NCBI GenBank assembly: GCA_903859715.1 | Contig: CAIONS010000009.1 | Span: 223,597 to 287,596 of the forward strand | Direction: 5' to 3' | Length of the DNA: 64,000 bases | From: an uncultured Opitutia bacterium | GTDB lineage: Bacteria; Verrucomicrobiota; Verrucomicrobiia; Opitutales; Opitutaceae | Part shown: piece by piece, positions 1 through 9,179 of the stretch | How positions within the stretch are numbered: position 1 is the first letter of the stretch | Layout: each line of letters starts with the position of its first letter | Position numbers and translations under genes: made by a program | The notes under the pieces: model-generated | Database searches by the model: none | What the model saw: only the letters and a program-made list of their open reading frames with translations | Told to the model about the DNA's origin: nothing

Positions 1-296
1 GTCAGCAGGTCCTCCGGGTCGGGTGGGCGGCGATCGCGCACGACAAAGTCAGGGAGACGGATGATCCCGTTGCGCGGCTTGTCCTCCGGACCGACCCGCG
101 TGGATGCACCCGTGCTGGCTTTGGGCGGATCATATTTAGGCAGCGTTGCCAAAATCGTGCTGGTGAGCTTGGGCGAGGTCGCGTGCTCGTGCTTGGGGCT
201 GGCGGCAGGGGCCGAGTCAGCGGTCTGGGCGCGAGCCACAGTGGCGGCCAAAGCCGCGAACAGAACGAAGTGCAAGTTGCGGGACGGACCGGCCAT
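1..296 (-). CDS. Exported protein of unknown function, truncated by the window edge
   Basis: Reading the minus strand from the ATG at 296 gives 98 residues with no stop before the window ends, so only the N-terminal part is present. The protein opens with a short basic segment, a hydrophobic stretch (about residues 9-20) and an Ala-Arg-Ala-Gln-Thr sequence near residue 24, which together look like a cleavable Sec signal peptide. The mature part is polar, proline rich and contains an LPDFVVRDRR segment near residues 81-90. I recall similar LPxFVVR segments in uncharacterised Opitutaceae secreted proteins, but this is memory rather than a search. No function can be assigned. Confidence 0.6.
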   Translation of the reverse strand, partial: MAGPSRNLHFVLFAALAATVARAQTADSAPAASPKHEHATSPKLTSTILATLPKYDPPKASTGASTRVGPEDKPRNGIIRLPDFVVRDRRPPDPEDLL

Positions 297-364
297 GGGG
301 TAGGGAGAAGAAACGGCGGTCAGGGGGAAGTTCCGGGGATTTTCCTGCGGACGGTTCCAAGAGT

Positions 365-2134
365 CTAAGGCGCAGGGGTCAGCCGAATTTCGGAAAACTG
401 AATGCCACCGTCGGAGAAGAGCGTCCGGTTTTTCCTCGGGAGATTGAGCCGGTCGGCCTGGAGCCGGAGCGGATACGTGCCGGCATGATCAAACGTGAGC
501 CGGCCGAAGCGCGTGGCGATCTGGGGATAATACACGGAACGCAGTCCGGGCAGGAGCGCGTCGCGCCGGGTGATATGCCGCAGCGTGCGGCCGGCGCAGT
601 CGAGCCGCAGGGTATGGCCGCCGCTCCACGGCTCGAGGTGCTGATGCGTCGTGACGACCGCGACCTCGTAGGTGCCGGGTTGGAGGACGGTGAAACGCCA
701 CTCGAGCCAGTCGCGGGTATTGCGCCAGTTTTCGCTGAGGCCGTTTCCGCCGATGCGCATTTCGGCCTTCTTTGCGCCGGTGCCGACCCGGGCCATCGGA
801 CCGATGAGCGTGACCGTGTGATCGGGCTGCTGCAGTGTCAGCGGGACAACTTCCGGCGCCGCGGCGAGCTGCACGGCAATGACAGTGACGGGTTGGGAGA
901 AAGACACGCCGGTGAAATCGATGGCGAGGACCGGGGTGCCGGTGGCGGGCTCGATTGTCTGACGGAAAGGAAATTCCCGGCGCGGCGCGGCGAGGGCCGA
1001 GACGGCGGTGACGCGGGAGCGCAGGCCGTGCAGATGGAAGAGGCGACCCGGTTTTTGGAAAAAATGGAAATACAGCGTGCGGCCCTTCGTGGTGATGCGG
1101 CCCCACGGGAATTCGTAGCGGAACGGGCTGGGAGAGGCGCCGTGGATGGCGGTGCCATTGAGCTTCAGCCAGGCGCCGATGGCGCGGAGACGCGCGACGC
1201 TCGGGGCCGGGACGACGCCGTCGGCGTCGGGGCCGATGTTGAGGAGGTAATTGGAGCCCTTGCTGGTGAGGTCGACGAGGGTGGTGATCAGGTTGGCGGC
1301 GGATTTCCACTCGTGGTCGTGCCGCTTGAAGCCCCACGTGTGGTTGAGCGTGGCGCACGTTTCCCAATCGCCCTCAAGGCGGCCGGGCGGGAGGAAATTA
1401 TCGCGGGGCAGGCTGTAATCACCGAGCCCATGGCCGATGCGGCCGGAGACGAGGCAGCGGGGCTGCAGGCGTTTCACGTGGCGGCGGATGGCGGCGCTCT
1501 GGGCGCGGGTGAGCGTGAGCGGCGTGTCGAACCAGATCATGCCAACGGGGCCGTACTGCGTGAGCAGCTCGGTGAGCTGGGGGAAGACCTTCTCGCGGAG
1601 GTAGCGGTCGGGATCCTTTTTCTCCTTCGCGTAATCCCAGTCGTTCCACGCGCCGTCAGGGTGATGCCAGTCGAGATCCTGCGAGTAGTAGAAGCAAAGT
1701 TTCACGCCCTGCCGCCGGCACTCGCGCGCGAGGCCGACCATCGGATCGTGCTTCCAAGGCGTGGCCTCGACCACGTTATAACGGCTGGTGGCCGAGCGAT
1801 ACATTGCGAAACCCTCGTGATGCTTGGCGGTGATCACGAGGTAGCCCATGCCGGCATCCTTCGCGAGGCGGACGATTGCGGCAGGATTCCAGTGCCGGGG
1901 ATTAAACTGCGGGGCGAATTTTTCGTAGATCGCGACGGGAATCTTTTCGCGAAACATCATCCACTCGCCGATGTAGGGCACGCGTTTGCCCTGCCAGACG
2001 CCGGCGGGGATTGCATAGAGACCCCAATGAATAAAGAGACCGAAACGCGCCTCGCGCCACCAGGCGAGGTCATCGCGACCGGAGGCCGGGCGGCGGCGGG
2101 AACGTTTGACGGCGGAGATGTCGACGGCGCGCAT
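365..2134 (-). CDS. Alpha-L-fucosidase, glycoside hydrolase family 29
   Basis: The 589-residue protein matches GH29 alpha-L-fucosidases, which release L-fucose from fucosylated glycans by a retaining mechanism. The family start (WWREARFGLFIHWGLY, residues 25-40), an AKHHEGFAMY block near 103-112 and the nucleophile motif MIWFDTP (Asp203) are visible. A beta-sandwich-like C-terminal part follows the catalytic barrel from about residue 340, and the overall length fits. No signal peptide is evident: the N-terminus is short and Arg rich, and there is no in-frame upstream start nearby. An N-terminal export signal lost by mis-assigned start cannot be excluded. It is a single gene; no sugar transporter or fucose catabolic gene lies next to it. 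Confidence 0.92.
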   Translation of the reverse strand: MRAVDISAVKRSRRRPASGRDDLAWWREARFGLFIHWGLYAIPAGVWQGKRVPYIGEWMMFREKIPVAIYEKFAPQFNPRHWNPAAIVRLAKDAGMGYLVITAKHHEGFAMYRSATSRYNVVEATPWKHDPMVGLARECRRQGVKLCFYYSQDLDWHHPDGAWNDWDYAKEKKDPDRYLREKVFPQLTELLTQYGPVGMIWFDTPLTLTRAQSAAIRRHVKRLQPRCLVSGRIGHGLGDYSLPRDNFLPPGRLEGDWETCATLNHTWGFKRHDHEWKSAANLITTLVDLTSKGSNYLLNIGPDADGVVPAPSVARLRAIGAWLKLNGTAIHGASPSPFRYEFPWGRITTKGRTLYFHFFQKPGRLFHLHGLRSRVTAVSALAAPRREFPFRQTIEPATGTPVLAIDFTGVSFSQPVTVIAVQLAAAPEVVPLTLQQPDHTVTLIGPMARVGTGAKKAEMRIGGNGLSENWRNTRDWLEWRFTVLQPGTYEVAVVTTHQHLEPWSGGHTLRLDCAGRTLRHITRRDALLPGLRSVYYPQIATRFGRLTFDHAGTYPLRLQADRLNLPRKNRTLFSDGGIQFSEIRLTPAP

Positions 2135-2220
2135 GGGGAACGCGCCAGCACGGAACGGAACGGAGGCGTGGGCAAGGATTTATCTCGAGGCGCAAATACG
2201 AGACAGGCCAAGACGGCGCG

Positions 2221-2313
2221 TGGGAGATGGAAGATGGGAGTTAGGAGATGGAAAACTGCACGCCTGTAACGATGCTATAATGCGTTCTATCTCCCAGCTC
2301 CAATCTCCCATTT
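2221..2313. repeat. Imperfect intergenic inverted repeat
   Basis: Two arms built from GGGAGATGG-type words (2221-2253) and their complement CTCCCAGCTCCAATCTCCCA (2291-2310) face each other across about 35 bases. They could fold into a long imperfect hairpin. The right arm reaches into the stop codon of the M48 protease gene (2312-2314). The gap lies downstream of that gene and upstream of the fucosidase gene, so the element would be in the transcript of both. Confidence 0.6.
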
Positions 2314-4285
2314 ACGCAGCCATCGACTGCTGAATCGGCGGCATGGGGCAGTCGAAGGAGGCGGCGATGGCCCGGAGGAGTTCGGCCTTGGCGATGAGGA
2401 TCCGGCCATCGGCTCCGACGACATGGGCGCTCGCGATGAGCGTGCGCTGCTTGATCGGGCCGCTGGCGGTGGCGAGTTTGTCGAGGGCGGCGTCGAGCCG
2501 GACAAAATCGCATTCGGCCGGACTGAGGAGGTGGAGCTTTCCGTCGAGGAGCTTCAATTCCTGCGCACCGCTGGCGAAGACCGCGGCGGGATCGAGCCCG
2601 CCGTTGCTCGCGGTGTGGGCGAGGGCGGAGAGGACGACGTTGATTTCGTCGACGACGGCGTTGAACGAGTAGATCTGAATGATGCCGGAACTGGGCGTGC
2701 GGCCGAGGGCGAGGGTGCGGGTGAGGATTTTTTGCAGCGCGAACTCGAAGGTGGAGACGCGGCCGTCGGCGTGGACGAGTTCATCCAGTGTGCCGAGAAA
2801 CGCCGGCAGGCTCGTGGCGGGCAGATTGCGCAGGGCGGGCAGGGTGAGCTGCAACAACGGGAGCTTGTGCTCGGGTCCAAGCAGGCGGAGCGAGGGCTCA
2901 AGCTCGCCGAGCGTGCGGAGTGCATCGCTGCCGGCTCGGCTGGCAACGAGGGCGTGCTGGCGCTCGCGCGTGGTGTCGTCGCCATCGAGCAGAAGTCCGT
3001 AGAGCAGGATGAGGGACTCGGTGGGCGAGCGGGCGGCCTCGCGCAGGCGGGGCGGCACGGCGGCGAGGAGCGTCTCGGCATTGGCGATATTCTCGGGCGA
3101 GAGCGTGCCGATGCTGGCCGCGATCGCGACGGGTGTCGGCATGAGGACCGGGGCCGGCTTGGGCGGGGTGATTGCGCTCGGGGCGAACCCGGCGCCGGCG
3201 AAGGATTCGTGGGTGATGTCGACGACTTCCGGCGGATCAAACATCTTCCCGTCGAACTGCGGGTCGACGGCGCGGATGCGCTCGGTGAGTGCGGGATGCG
3301 TGGCCCAGAGTCCGCCGAAGTTGGACTCGAAGCCCTGGGCAAAAAAGAAGTGGCCGATGGCCGCGCTCTTGTTCGAGGCCAGGGAGGAGCCGAGGGCGAA
3401 GCCGCCGATTTTCTTGAGGGCGCCGGTCAGCCCGCCGGGATTGCGCGTGAACTGCACGGATGACGCATCGGCGAGGAATTCCCGCTGCCGCGAAACGGCG
3501 GCCTGGATGAGCCGGCCGAAGAAATAGCCCACGTAGCCGATCAGGAGCAGCGCGAGCCCGATCGCGGCGATGGCGATGATGGCGCCGCCGGAATTCTTGT
3601 CACTGCGCACCCGGCTGCGCAGGGAGACCCAGAGAATGCCGCGGCCCGCGAGGCCGATGACGAGGATGCCGAACACCAGTGCGCTCAACTTCAGGTTGAG
3701 GCGCATGTCGCCGTTGAGGATATGGCTGAACTCGTGGCCGATCACGCCCTGCAATTCGTCGCGGGTGAGTTTGTCGAGCGTGCCGCGGGTGACGGCGACA
3801 ATCGCGTCACTGGTGGTCAGGCCGGCGGCGAAGGCGTTGATGCCAGGTTCCTCGTCGAGGAGATAGACCGCGGGCATGGTAATGCCGGAGGCGATGGCCA
3901 TTTCCTCGACGACATTCAGCAGGCGGCGCTCCTTGAGGTCGGTTGTATGCGGATCGATCCGGCGTCCGCCGACGCTCTCGGCCACGGCGGAACCGCCGGA
4001 GGAGAACTCGTGCCATTTGAACAGGGAGGCGAGCCCGACCACGGCGAGGGTGCCGAGGGTGACGGCGAAAAAAACCTGGGGCTGCCAAAGCGACGGCGGA
4101 TTCTGGGCATAATCAGAATACTCACCGTAGTTGCGGTGCCGGTGGCCGTGGCCATTGGCCTGGGCGAGGAGAAAGACCGAGGCGAAGTAGCCGGCCGCGA
4201 TGGTGCCGGCGACGGCGAACACAAAGAGCGTGACGAGACGGGACGTGCGCTTTTTGGCGCGGGCCTCGGCTTCGAAGAAATCCAT
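2312..4285 (-). CDS. Membrane M48-family zinc metalloprotease
   Basis: A 657-residue membrane protease of the M48 (HtpX/Ste24-like) family. Two hydrophobic segments (about 17-41 and 69-89) precede the catalytic HEFSH motif at 184-188, two more follow (about 201-220 and 235-260), and the third zinc ligand sits in the SRQREFLADA block near residue 270. The family removes misfolded or damaged membrane proteins. The C-terminal 330 residues are an extension beyond HtpX length, mostly helical-looking and Leu/Ala rich, without a motif I recognise. It is the last gene of a three-gene minus-strand operon after lemA and a YbjQ-like gene, with 12 bases to the previous one. Pairing of LemA with M48 proteases is common in bacteria. 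Confidence 0.9.
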   Translation of the reverse strand: MDFFEAEARAKKRTSRLVTLFVFAVAGTIAAGYFASVFLLAQANGHGHRHRNYGEYSDYAQNPPSLWQPQVFFAVTLGTLAVVGLASLFKWHEFSSGGSAVAESVGGRRIDPHTTDLKERRLLNVVEEMAIASGITMPAVYLLDEEPGINAFAAGLTTSDAIVAVTRGTLDKLTRDELQGVIGHEFSHILNGDMRLNLKLSALVFGILVIGLAGRGILWVSLRSRVRSDKNSGGAIIAIAAIGLALLLIGYVGYFFGRLIQAAVSRQREFLADASSVQFTRNPGGLTGALKKIGGFALGSSLASNKSAAIGHFFFAQGFESNFGGLWATHPALTERIRAVDPQFDGKMFDPPEVVDITHESFAGAGFAPSAITPPKPAPVLMPTPVAIAASIGTLSPENIANAETLLAAVPPRLREAARSPTESLILLYGLLLDGDDTTRERQHALVASRAGSDALRTLGELEPSLRLLGPEHKLPLLQLTLPALRNLPATSLPAFLGTLDELVHADGRVSTFEFALQKILTRTLALGRTPSSGIIQIYSFNAVVDEINVVLSALAHTASNGGLDPAAVFASGAQELKLLDGKLHLLSPAECDFVRLDAALDKLATASGPIKQRTLIASAHVVGADGRILIAKAELLRAIAASFDCPMPPIQQSMAA

Positions 4286-4297
4286 GCGCGGGGCCGG

Positions 4298-4630
4298 TCA
4301 GGCCTTGGTTTCGCCGGGCATCACTTGCACCGCGGTGCCGTAGCAGAGAACTTCGGTTACCCCCGGCGAAATTTCGGTGGCGTCATAGCGAAGGCCAATG
4401 ATGGCGTTGGCGCTGAGCGCGGCGGCATGGTCGCAGAGCCGCTGGAAGGCGTCCTGGCGCGCGTGCTCGCAGAGTTCGGTGTAGAGCGTGATGTCGCCGC
4501 CAAACAGGGTTTGCAGGCTGGCGCCGATGTTGCCGACCACGGAGCGGGAGCGCACCACAACGCCGCGGACGGTGCCCAGCTCCTGGGCGATGCGAAAACC
4601 ACTGAGCGTGAAGGCCGTGGTGTGGTACAT
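4298..4630 (-). CDS. YbjQ / UPF0145 family putative heavy-metal-binding protein
   Basis: The 110-residue protein shows the YbjQ pattern: a conserved [20 protein letters not shown] segment near 22-41, a [15 protein letters not shown] block and the [13 protein letters not shown] motif near 73-85. The family forms compact oligomers and is annotated as possibly metal binding; its cellular role is unknown. There is no signal peptide. It lies between lemA and the M48 protease gene with gaps of 30 and 12 bases, so all three are probably cotranscribed and act together at the cell envelope; that shared role is an inference from context. Confidence 0.85.
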   Translation of the reverse strand: MYHTTAFTLSGFRIAQELGTVRGVVVRSRSVVGNIGASLQTLFGGDITLYTELCEHARQDAFQRLCDHAAALSANAIIGLRYDATEISPGVTEVLCYGTAVQVMPGETKA

Positions 4631-4660
4631 GACGGAGGCGGGGTTTGATCCGGCGGCGGA

Positions 4661-5263
4661 TCAGGTGAACTGGACCTTGGGGGCGTTGCGCTCCGTGGGG
4701 TCGTCGATCTTGAAGAGCTCGGCGGGCAGGAAGCCGAACATGCCGGCGAAAATCACGTTGGGGAAGGTCTCGCGCGTCGTGTTGTAGCCCATGACACTGT
4801 CGTTGAAGGCCTGGCGGGCGAAGGAGATCTTGTTCTCGGTCGAAGTGAGCTCCTCGGTGAGCTGCAGCATGTTCTGGTTGGCCTTGAGGTCGGGGTACTG
4901 CTCGGAGACGACCATGAGGCGGCTGAGCGCGCCGGTGAGTCCGCTTTCCGCGGAGAGGAGGCCCTTGACGGCGTTGGCGTCGGCGGGGTTGGCGGCGGCG
5001 GACTGCGAGGCGGCGAGGGCGATGTTGCGGGCCTTGATGACATCCTCGAGCGTATCATGCTCGTGTTTCATGTAACCCTTGGCGACCTCGACGAGGTTGG
5101 GAATGAGGTCGTAGCGGCGCTTGAGCTGAACGTCGATCTGGGCGAATGCGTTCTTGAAACGGTTGCGCAGGGCGACGAGGGAGTTGTAGATGCCGGCGAC
5201 CCACAGGCCGAGGACGACAACGAGGGCTAGAAGGACGCCGAGAACGATAAGAACGGGTGTCAT
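4661..5263 (-). CDS. lemA: LemA family membrane protein
   Basis: At 200 residues it has the standard LemA form: an N-terminal transmembrane helix (about 4-24) followed by YNSLVALRNRFKNAFAQIDV and RYDLIPNLVEVAKGYMKHE, then a long helical bundle ending FGFLPAELFKID. LemA proteins are membrane-anchored with the bundle outside the cytoplasm or facing it depending on the species; function is poorly known. It is the first gene of the lemA / YbjQ-like / M48 operon and is divergent from the TPR gene, with about 130 bases between the two starts to hold both promoters. Confidence 0.93.
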   Translation of the reverse strand: MTPVLIVLGVLLALVVVLGLWVAGIYNSLVALRNRFKNAFAQIDVQLKRRYDLIPNLVEVAKGYMKHEHDTLEDVIKARNIALAASQSAAANPADANAVKGLLSAESGLTGALSRLMVVSEQYPDLKANQNMLQLTEELTSTENKISFARQAFNDSVMGYNTTRETFPNVIFAGMFGFLPAELFKIDDPTERNAPKVQFT

Positions 5264-5394
5264 GGTAGGAGGGATGAAGAGGAATTTGTGACGATGGTGA
5301 GTGTGAAAGAGGGAACTGCGCCGTGCCAGAAGGAACTGATTACAACGCGGTTGATTGTTTCCATGGGGAGCAGCAACTTAGCCGCGTTCATCGC

Positions 5395-7989
5395 ATGCGT
5401 TGCCGAATCATTTCCGTCCTGTTGTTGCTTCCCGCCGCGGTGCTGCGCGCGCAGGCGCCGCTCAATCCGCCGGTCCCGCTGGTGACCGCGGTCCGCGAGG
5501 CGTCCCCGGGCGAAACCGCCTTGGCGCTGGCGGCGGCGGACCGGGCGCAGGAGATGGGCTTTCCCACGATCGCGGCGGGACTTTACCGGAACCTGCTCGC
5601 GGCGCCTGGCGGGGATCGCAGCCGGCTGACGCTGGGTCTGGCGACGGCCTTGCTGGACGATGGCCGGGCGGGCGAGGCGGAGCAGGCGCTGCAACGCCTG
5701 ATTGTGGGACGCGGGGCGGCGTGGCACCTGCGCCTGGCCTTGGCGGAGGCGGCCCAGCAGAAATTCACTCCCGCAAGAACGGAACTCGCGGCGATCAGGC
5801 CCGAGGAAATCAACCCGACTGACCGCGCCTGGTTTCTTTATCTGCAAGGGCAGCTGGCGGAAGCGGGGAATGACGTGAACCGGTCGAGGGATTTTTATCA
5901 GCAGGCCGAAGCCGCGGCGGTCAGCGATTTTTCACGGGCTCGGTTCATGCTCGCGCGGGAGCAGGCGCGGTTGCGGCTCGGGCCCGTCACGGAGGCCGAT
6001 GCGGAGGCCCAGCGGAAAAACCTGGAGCAGCTGGAGGGCCGCAAGATCAGCTATGGCATCGCGCGGACCTACGCCGCGATCCTGGATGCACTCGGCCGCA
6101 AGGGCGAGGCGGTGGCCCTGCTGCAGCGGCAGCTGGTGACGATCCCGCTGGAGGAGCGGGATGAACTGGACACCACGCGGTTGGTGTTCGGCCTGATTGC
6201 GGGTGCGACGGAAGGGGCGGGCCGCAACGCGCTCGGCGAATTGCTGCGCGATGGCACGGACCGCGACAAGCAACGGATTGCGCTGCAACTGCTCGCCCGC
6301 GCCTCGGCGCGCGAGCCGGCGCGCGCCGATTTCCGCCGGAGACTCGACGGCCTCATCGGCCTGGCGGTCCCGCATCCGATCCTGGAGGACCTGCTGCTGT
6401 TCCGGGCCGAGCTGGCGCTGGCCGACAAGAATTATGCGCAGGCGGAGGACGATGCGCATGTGCTCCTGCAGAAGTTTCCCGGCTCGCCGCTCAAGGCCCA
6501 TGCACTGGGCGTGCTCACGGGTTCGGCGTGGGAACAGGTGCGCTACCGCACGGCGGCGGATTACGCCACGAAGGCCCGGGCCGAGCTGCCGTCGGGTCCG
6601 GCCCATGCGCAACTGGGCGTGCTTGTGGCCGAGGCCTGGTTTCGGGCCAAGGATTATCGCAGTGCCGCCGATGCCTATGCCGCGACCCTGCGCGATCCGC
6701 CTGCCGGGGTGGCGGCGGGCGACCTGATGTTTCAGCGGGTGCAAGCGGAGATTGACGCCGGGTCGCTCGACACAGCGCAGGCGGTGCTCGACGAATTGAC
6801 GAAGGATCCGGCGTTTGACGCGACGAACCGCTGGCAGGCGGAATGGAATCTCGCCCGAGCGCTGCAGGTGCATGGCCAGGCGCCGGCCGCCTACGCCCGC
6901 GTCAACCGGCTGCTGGCGGCACCCCGCGCCGCCGGGGGCCAGCTGTCAGCCGAATTGCGGGTGCGGATGGCGTGGTTGCAGGCGCGCCTGTCGCTGGAAG
7001 TGGGACAGCCCGAGCAGACGCTCAAGCTGGTGGATGCGCTGGCGCTGCCGGCCGCAATGGAAGGCGCCGCACCGGCGCTGAAGAGCGAGATTGCGAGCAC
7101 CGGGGCACTGCTGAAAGGCGAGGCGAATTTCAAGCTCGGGCGCGAAAAGCCGGCGCTGGAGCTGCTGGCAAAACTGCGGGCGGATTTTCCGGACTCCGAT
7201 GCGGCGGTCTATTCCTACTTCGACGAGGCCGAATACAATTCCGAGCAGGACAAGACCGTGGAGGCGCAGCAGCTGCTCACGAAACTGGCTGACGATTTTC
7301 CGAACAACACGTATGCCCCGTACGCGTTGTACCAGGCGGCGCTGCAGGCGGAGCGCCTCGGGCAGGAGAAGAACCTGAAGGAGGCCAACCAACTCATCGA
7401 AAAACTCGTGAGGTTATATCCGCGGAGCGACCTGGTTTTTTATGCGCGGCTCAAGCAGGGCGACCTCCTGCGTAATCTGGGCCAATATCCCCAGGCCCAG
7501 CAGGTCTACGAGTCGCTGGTGAACAACTTTGCGCAGCACAAGGATGTGATCCTCGCCCAGCTCGCACTGGCGGAGTGCCACCATGCGCAGGCATCCGGGG
7601 ATCCGGCCCACGCCGAGAGCGCCACGGTGCTGTTCGAGCACCTGCGCGACCGGATCGATGCGCCGGTGGATGTCCGCGTGGAAGCGGGCTTCAACCTCGG
7701 TTACCTTTATGCGCGCCGGGGCGATGCGGCCCGGGCGGAGGAAGTGTGGTGGAAAGACGTGGCCTACGAGTTTCTCGTCAAAGACCCGGCGCTCGCGGCG
7801 CAGCTCGGAGCCAAGGGGCGGTACTGGATGGCGCGCACGCTGCTGGAGTTGGGGACGCTGTTTGAGCAGGAGGAGAAACTGGAGCAGGCGAAGGAGGCCT
7901 GGCTGCTGATCCTCAAGACCGGGCTGCCCGGCGAGGAACTCGCGCGCGCGCGGCTTGCCCGCTTCAACCTGCCGGAGGTGAAGCCATGA
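5395..7989 (+). CDS. Exported tetratricopeptide-repeat protein
   Basis: The frame is open from 5323, but the ATG at 5395 gives a typical signal peptide (MRCRIISVLLLLPAAVLRAQ), so that start was chosen; the product is 864 residues. The body is a long series of helix-pair repeats with A/L/Y spacing typical of TPR proteins, including clear units around LYRNLLAAPGG, AEQALQRLIV, DFYQQAEAAA and QVYESLVNNFAQHKD. No enzyme motif is seen. It precedes exbB, exbD and a TonB-like gene by a short gap, an arrangement suggesting a periplasmic scaffold for an energised outer-membrane process. The stop overlaps a second ATG (ATGA at 7986) that opens only a 14-codon frame. Confidence 0.85.
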   Translation: MRCRIISVLLLLPAAVLRAQAPLNPPVPLVTAVREASPGETALALAAADRAQEMGFPTIAAGLYRNLLAAPGGDRSRLTLGLATALLDDGRAGEAEQALQRLIVGRGAAWHLRLALAEAAQQKFTPARTELAAIRPEEINPTDRAWFLYLQGQLAEAGNDVNRSRDFYQQAEAAAVSDFSRARFMLAREQARLRLGPVTEADAEAQRKNLEQLEGRKISYGIARTYAAILDALGRKGEAVALLQRQLVTIPLEERDELDTTRLVFGLIAGATEGAGRNALGELLRDGTDRDKQRIALQLLARASAREPARADFRRRLDGLIGLAVPHPILEDLLLFRAELALADKNYAQAEDDAHVLLQKFPGSPLKAHALGVLTGSAWEQVRYRTAADYATKARAELPSGPAHAQLGVLVAEAWFRAKDYRSAADAYAATLRDPPAGVAAGDLMFQRVQAEIDAGSLDTAQAVLDELTKDPAFDATNRWQAEWNLARALQVHGQAPAAYARVNRLLAAPRAAGGQLSAELRVRMAWLQARLSLEVGQPEQTLKLVDALALPAAMEGAAPALKSEIASTGALLKGEANFKLGREKPALELLAKLRADFPDSDAAVYSYFDEAEYNSEQDKTVEAQQLLTKLADDFPNNTYAPYALYQAALQAERLGQEKNLKEANQLIEKLVRLYPRSDLVFYARLKQGDLLRNLGQYPQAQQVYESLVNNFAQHKDVILAQLALAECHHAQASGDPAHAESATVLFEHLRDRIDAPVDVRVEAGFNLGYLYARRGDAARAEEVWWKDVAYEFLVKDPALAAQLGAKGRYWMARTLLELGTLFEQEEKLEQAKEAWLLILKTGLPGEELARARLARFNLPEVKP

Positions 7990-8053
7990 CGGCGCGCCAA
8001 AAACTCTTTCAGGTTTACGCCGCGGAATGAACCCGGTCTAACTCCCGCAACCC

Positions 8054-8731
8054 ATGTCCGTGCTCGACATCAGTCTTTTCGCCAAGGGCGGCCCCATGAT
8101 GTGGGTGCTGCTCGCACTCGGCCTGCTGGGCCTCATGCTTTTCATCGAGCGCACGCTCTACCTGCACCGCGGGCAGATTCGCTCCACGGCGTTCATCGGC
8201 GGCATCAAGAACATCCTCGCCAAGCGCCGGATCGTCGAGGCGCTCACCGTGTGCGAGGAGACGCCCGGGCCCGTGGCGGCGGTGGTCAAGGCCGCGCTGC
8301 TGCACGCGGATGACAGCGCGGATGTGATGCGCTTCCACGTGCAGGAAGCGGCGGTCGTCGAATTGCCCGCGCTGGAACGGCGGCTGGCGAGCATCGCGGC
8401 GATCGCGCAGGTGGCGCCGCTGGTTGGCCTGCTCGGCACGGTGCTGGGCATGACCGAGACGTTCCTGGCGTTCGAGAAGGGTGGCAACTATGCGACGGCG
8501 AGCGCGCTCTCGAGCGGGATGTGGCATGCGTTGCTGTGCGTGGCGGGCAGCCTGATGATCGCGATCCCGGCGCATCTTGCGCATCACTTTCTCAGCGGCC
8601 GGGTGCGCGCGATTGTGCGCGACATCGAATGGTCGGGCAACGAGATCATGAAATACCTGCTGACGGAATACCGTGACATGGGCCCGGCCAACGGCCGGGC
8701 CGGCGAGGGCGGGGCGGAGGCGGGAAAATGA
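8054..8731 (+). CDS. exbB: MotA/TolQ/ExbB proton channel family protein
   Basis: The 225-residue protein has three hydrophobic segments: about 14-36 (MMWVLLALGLLGLMLFIER), 115-138 (AQVAPLVGLLGTVLGMTETF) and 158-180 (ALLCVAGSLMIAIPAHLAHHF). The GLLGTVLGM motif is the family hallmark. Together with ExbD it forms an inner-membrane, proton-driven motor that energises TonB- or TolA-like proteins. Its last codons overlap exbD in ATGA at 8728-8731, indicating translational coupling. Whether it works with TonB or with a Tol-like system cannot be decided by sequence alone. Confidence 0.93.
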   Translation: MSVLDISLFAKGGPMMWVLLALGLLGLMLFIERTLYLHRGQIRSTAFIGGIKNILAKRRIVEALTVCEETPGPVAAVVKAALLHADDSADVMRFHVQEAAVVELPALERRLASIAAIAQVAPLVGLLGTVLGMTETFLAFEKGGNYATASALSSGMWHALLCVAGSLMIAIPAHLAHHFLSGRVRAIVRDIEWSGNEIMKYLLTEYRDMGPANGRAGEGGAEAGK

Positions 8732-9177
8732 TCACGCGTCCATTGGACCTTGCCTCGAAGCTGCGGCCGGAGCCGCGGAATTTTGACGCCCTGTTCTTTG
8801 TAAACGTGGGATTGCTCGTGCTGTTTTTCCAGTTGTTTGGCTCCCGCTTCGTGCTTTCACCGGGACTGGGCGTGGACTTCAAGCTGCCGGAAATGCCGGG
8901 CGCCTTGGCCGGGGCGATGGCGACGACGAGCACGATCAGCGTCAAGAATTCGGGACAGATCTTTGCCGATGGCCTCATCACCATGGAGCAATTGCGCGTC
9001 TGGTTGAAGCTTGAGGCTAAAAGGACCAAGCATCCTTCCCTGCTTGTGCGCATGAGCGCCGGGGTGCCGGTGTCGGTGCAGAACGACATCGTGAGCGCGG
9101 CGCGGGAAGCGGGATTTGGCGCCAACATCGTGCTGGCAGCGGAAGAGGCTCCGGGGGACGTTCCTCAGGGGCGCTGA
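8728..9177 (+). CDS. exbD: ExbD/TolR family biopolymer transport protein
   Basis: This 149-residue protein has the ExbD layout: short cytoplasmic N-terminus, one transmembrane helix (about 25-47, VNVGLLVLFFQLFGSRFVL) and a periplasmic domain ending in the DIVSAAREAGFGANIVLA helix-strand unit. In canonical ExbD an Asp in the membrane helix carries protons; here the segment starts after FDALFFVNVG, and the Asp at the edge (residue 20) is the only nearby candidate, so the position of the proton-carrying residue is uncertain. It overlaps exbB by 4 bases and is followed two bases later by the TonB-like gene. Confidence 0.85.
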   Translation: MITRPLDLASKLRPEPRNFDALFFVNVGLLVLFFQLFGSRFVLSPGLGVDFKLPEMPGALAGAMATTSTISVKNSGQIFADGLITMEQLRVWLKLEAKRTKHPSLLVRMSAGVPVSVQNDIVSAAREAGFGANIVLAAEEAPGDVPQGR

Positions 9178-9179
9178 CC

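Noticed and set aside
7986..8030. A 14-codon frame starting in the TPR stop (ATGA) before exbB
   Set aside because: It is too short to support as a gene, has no recognisable feature, and may be chance.
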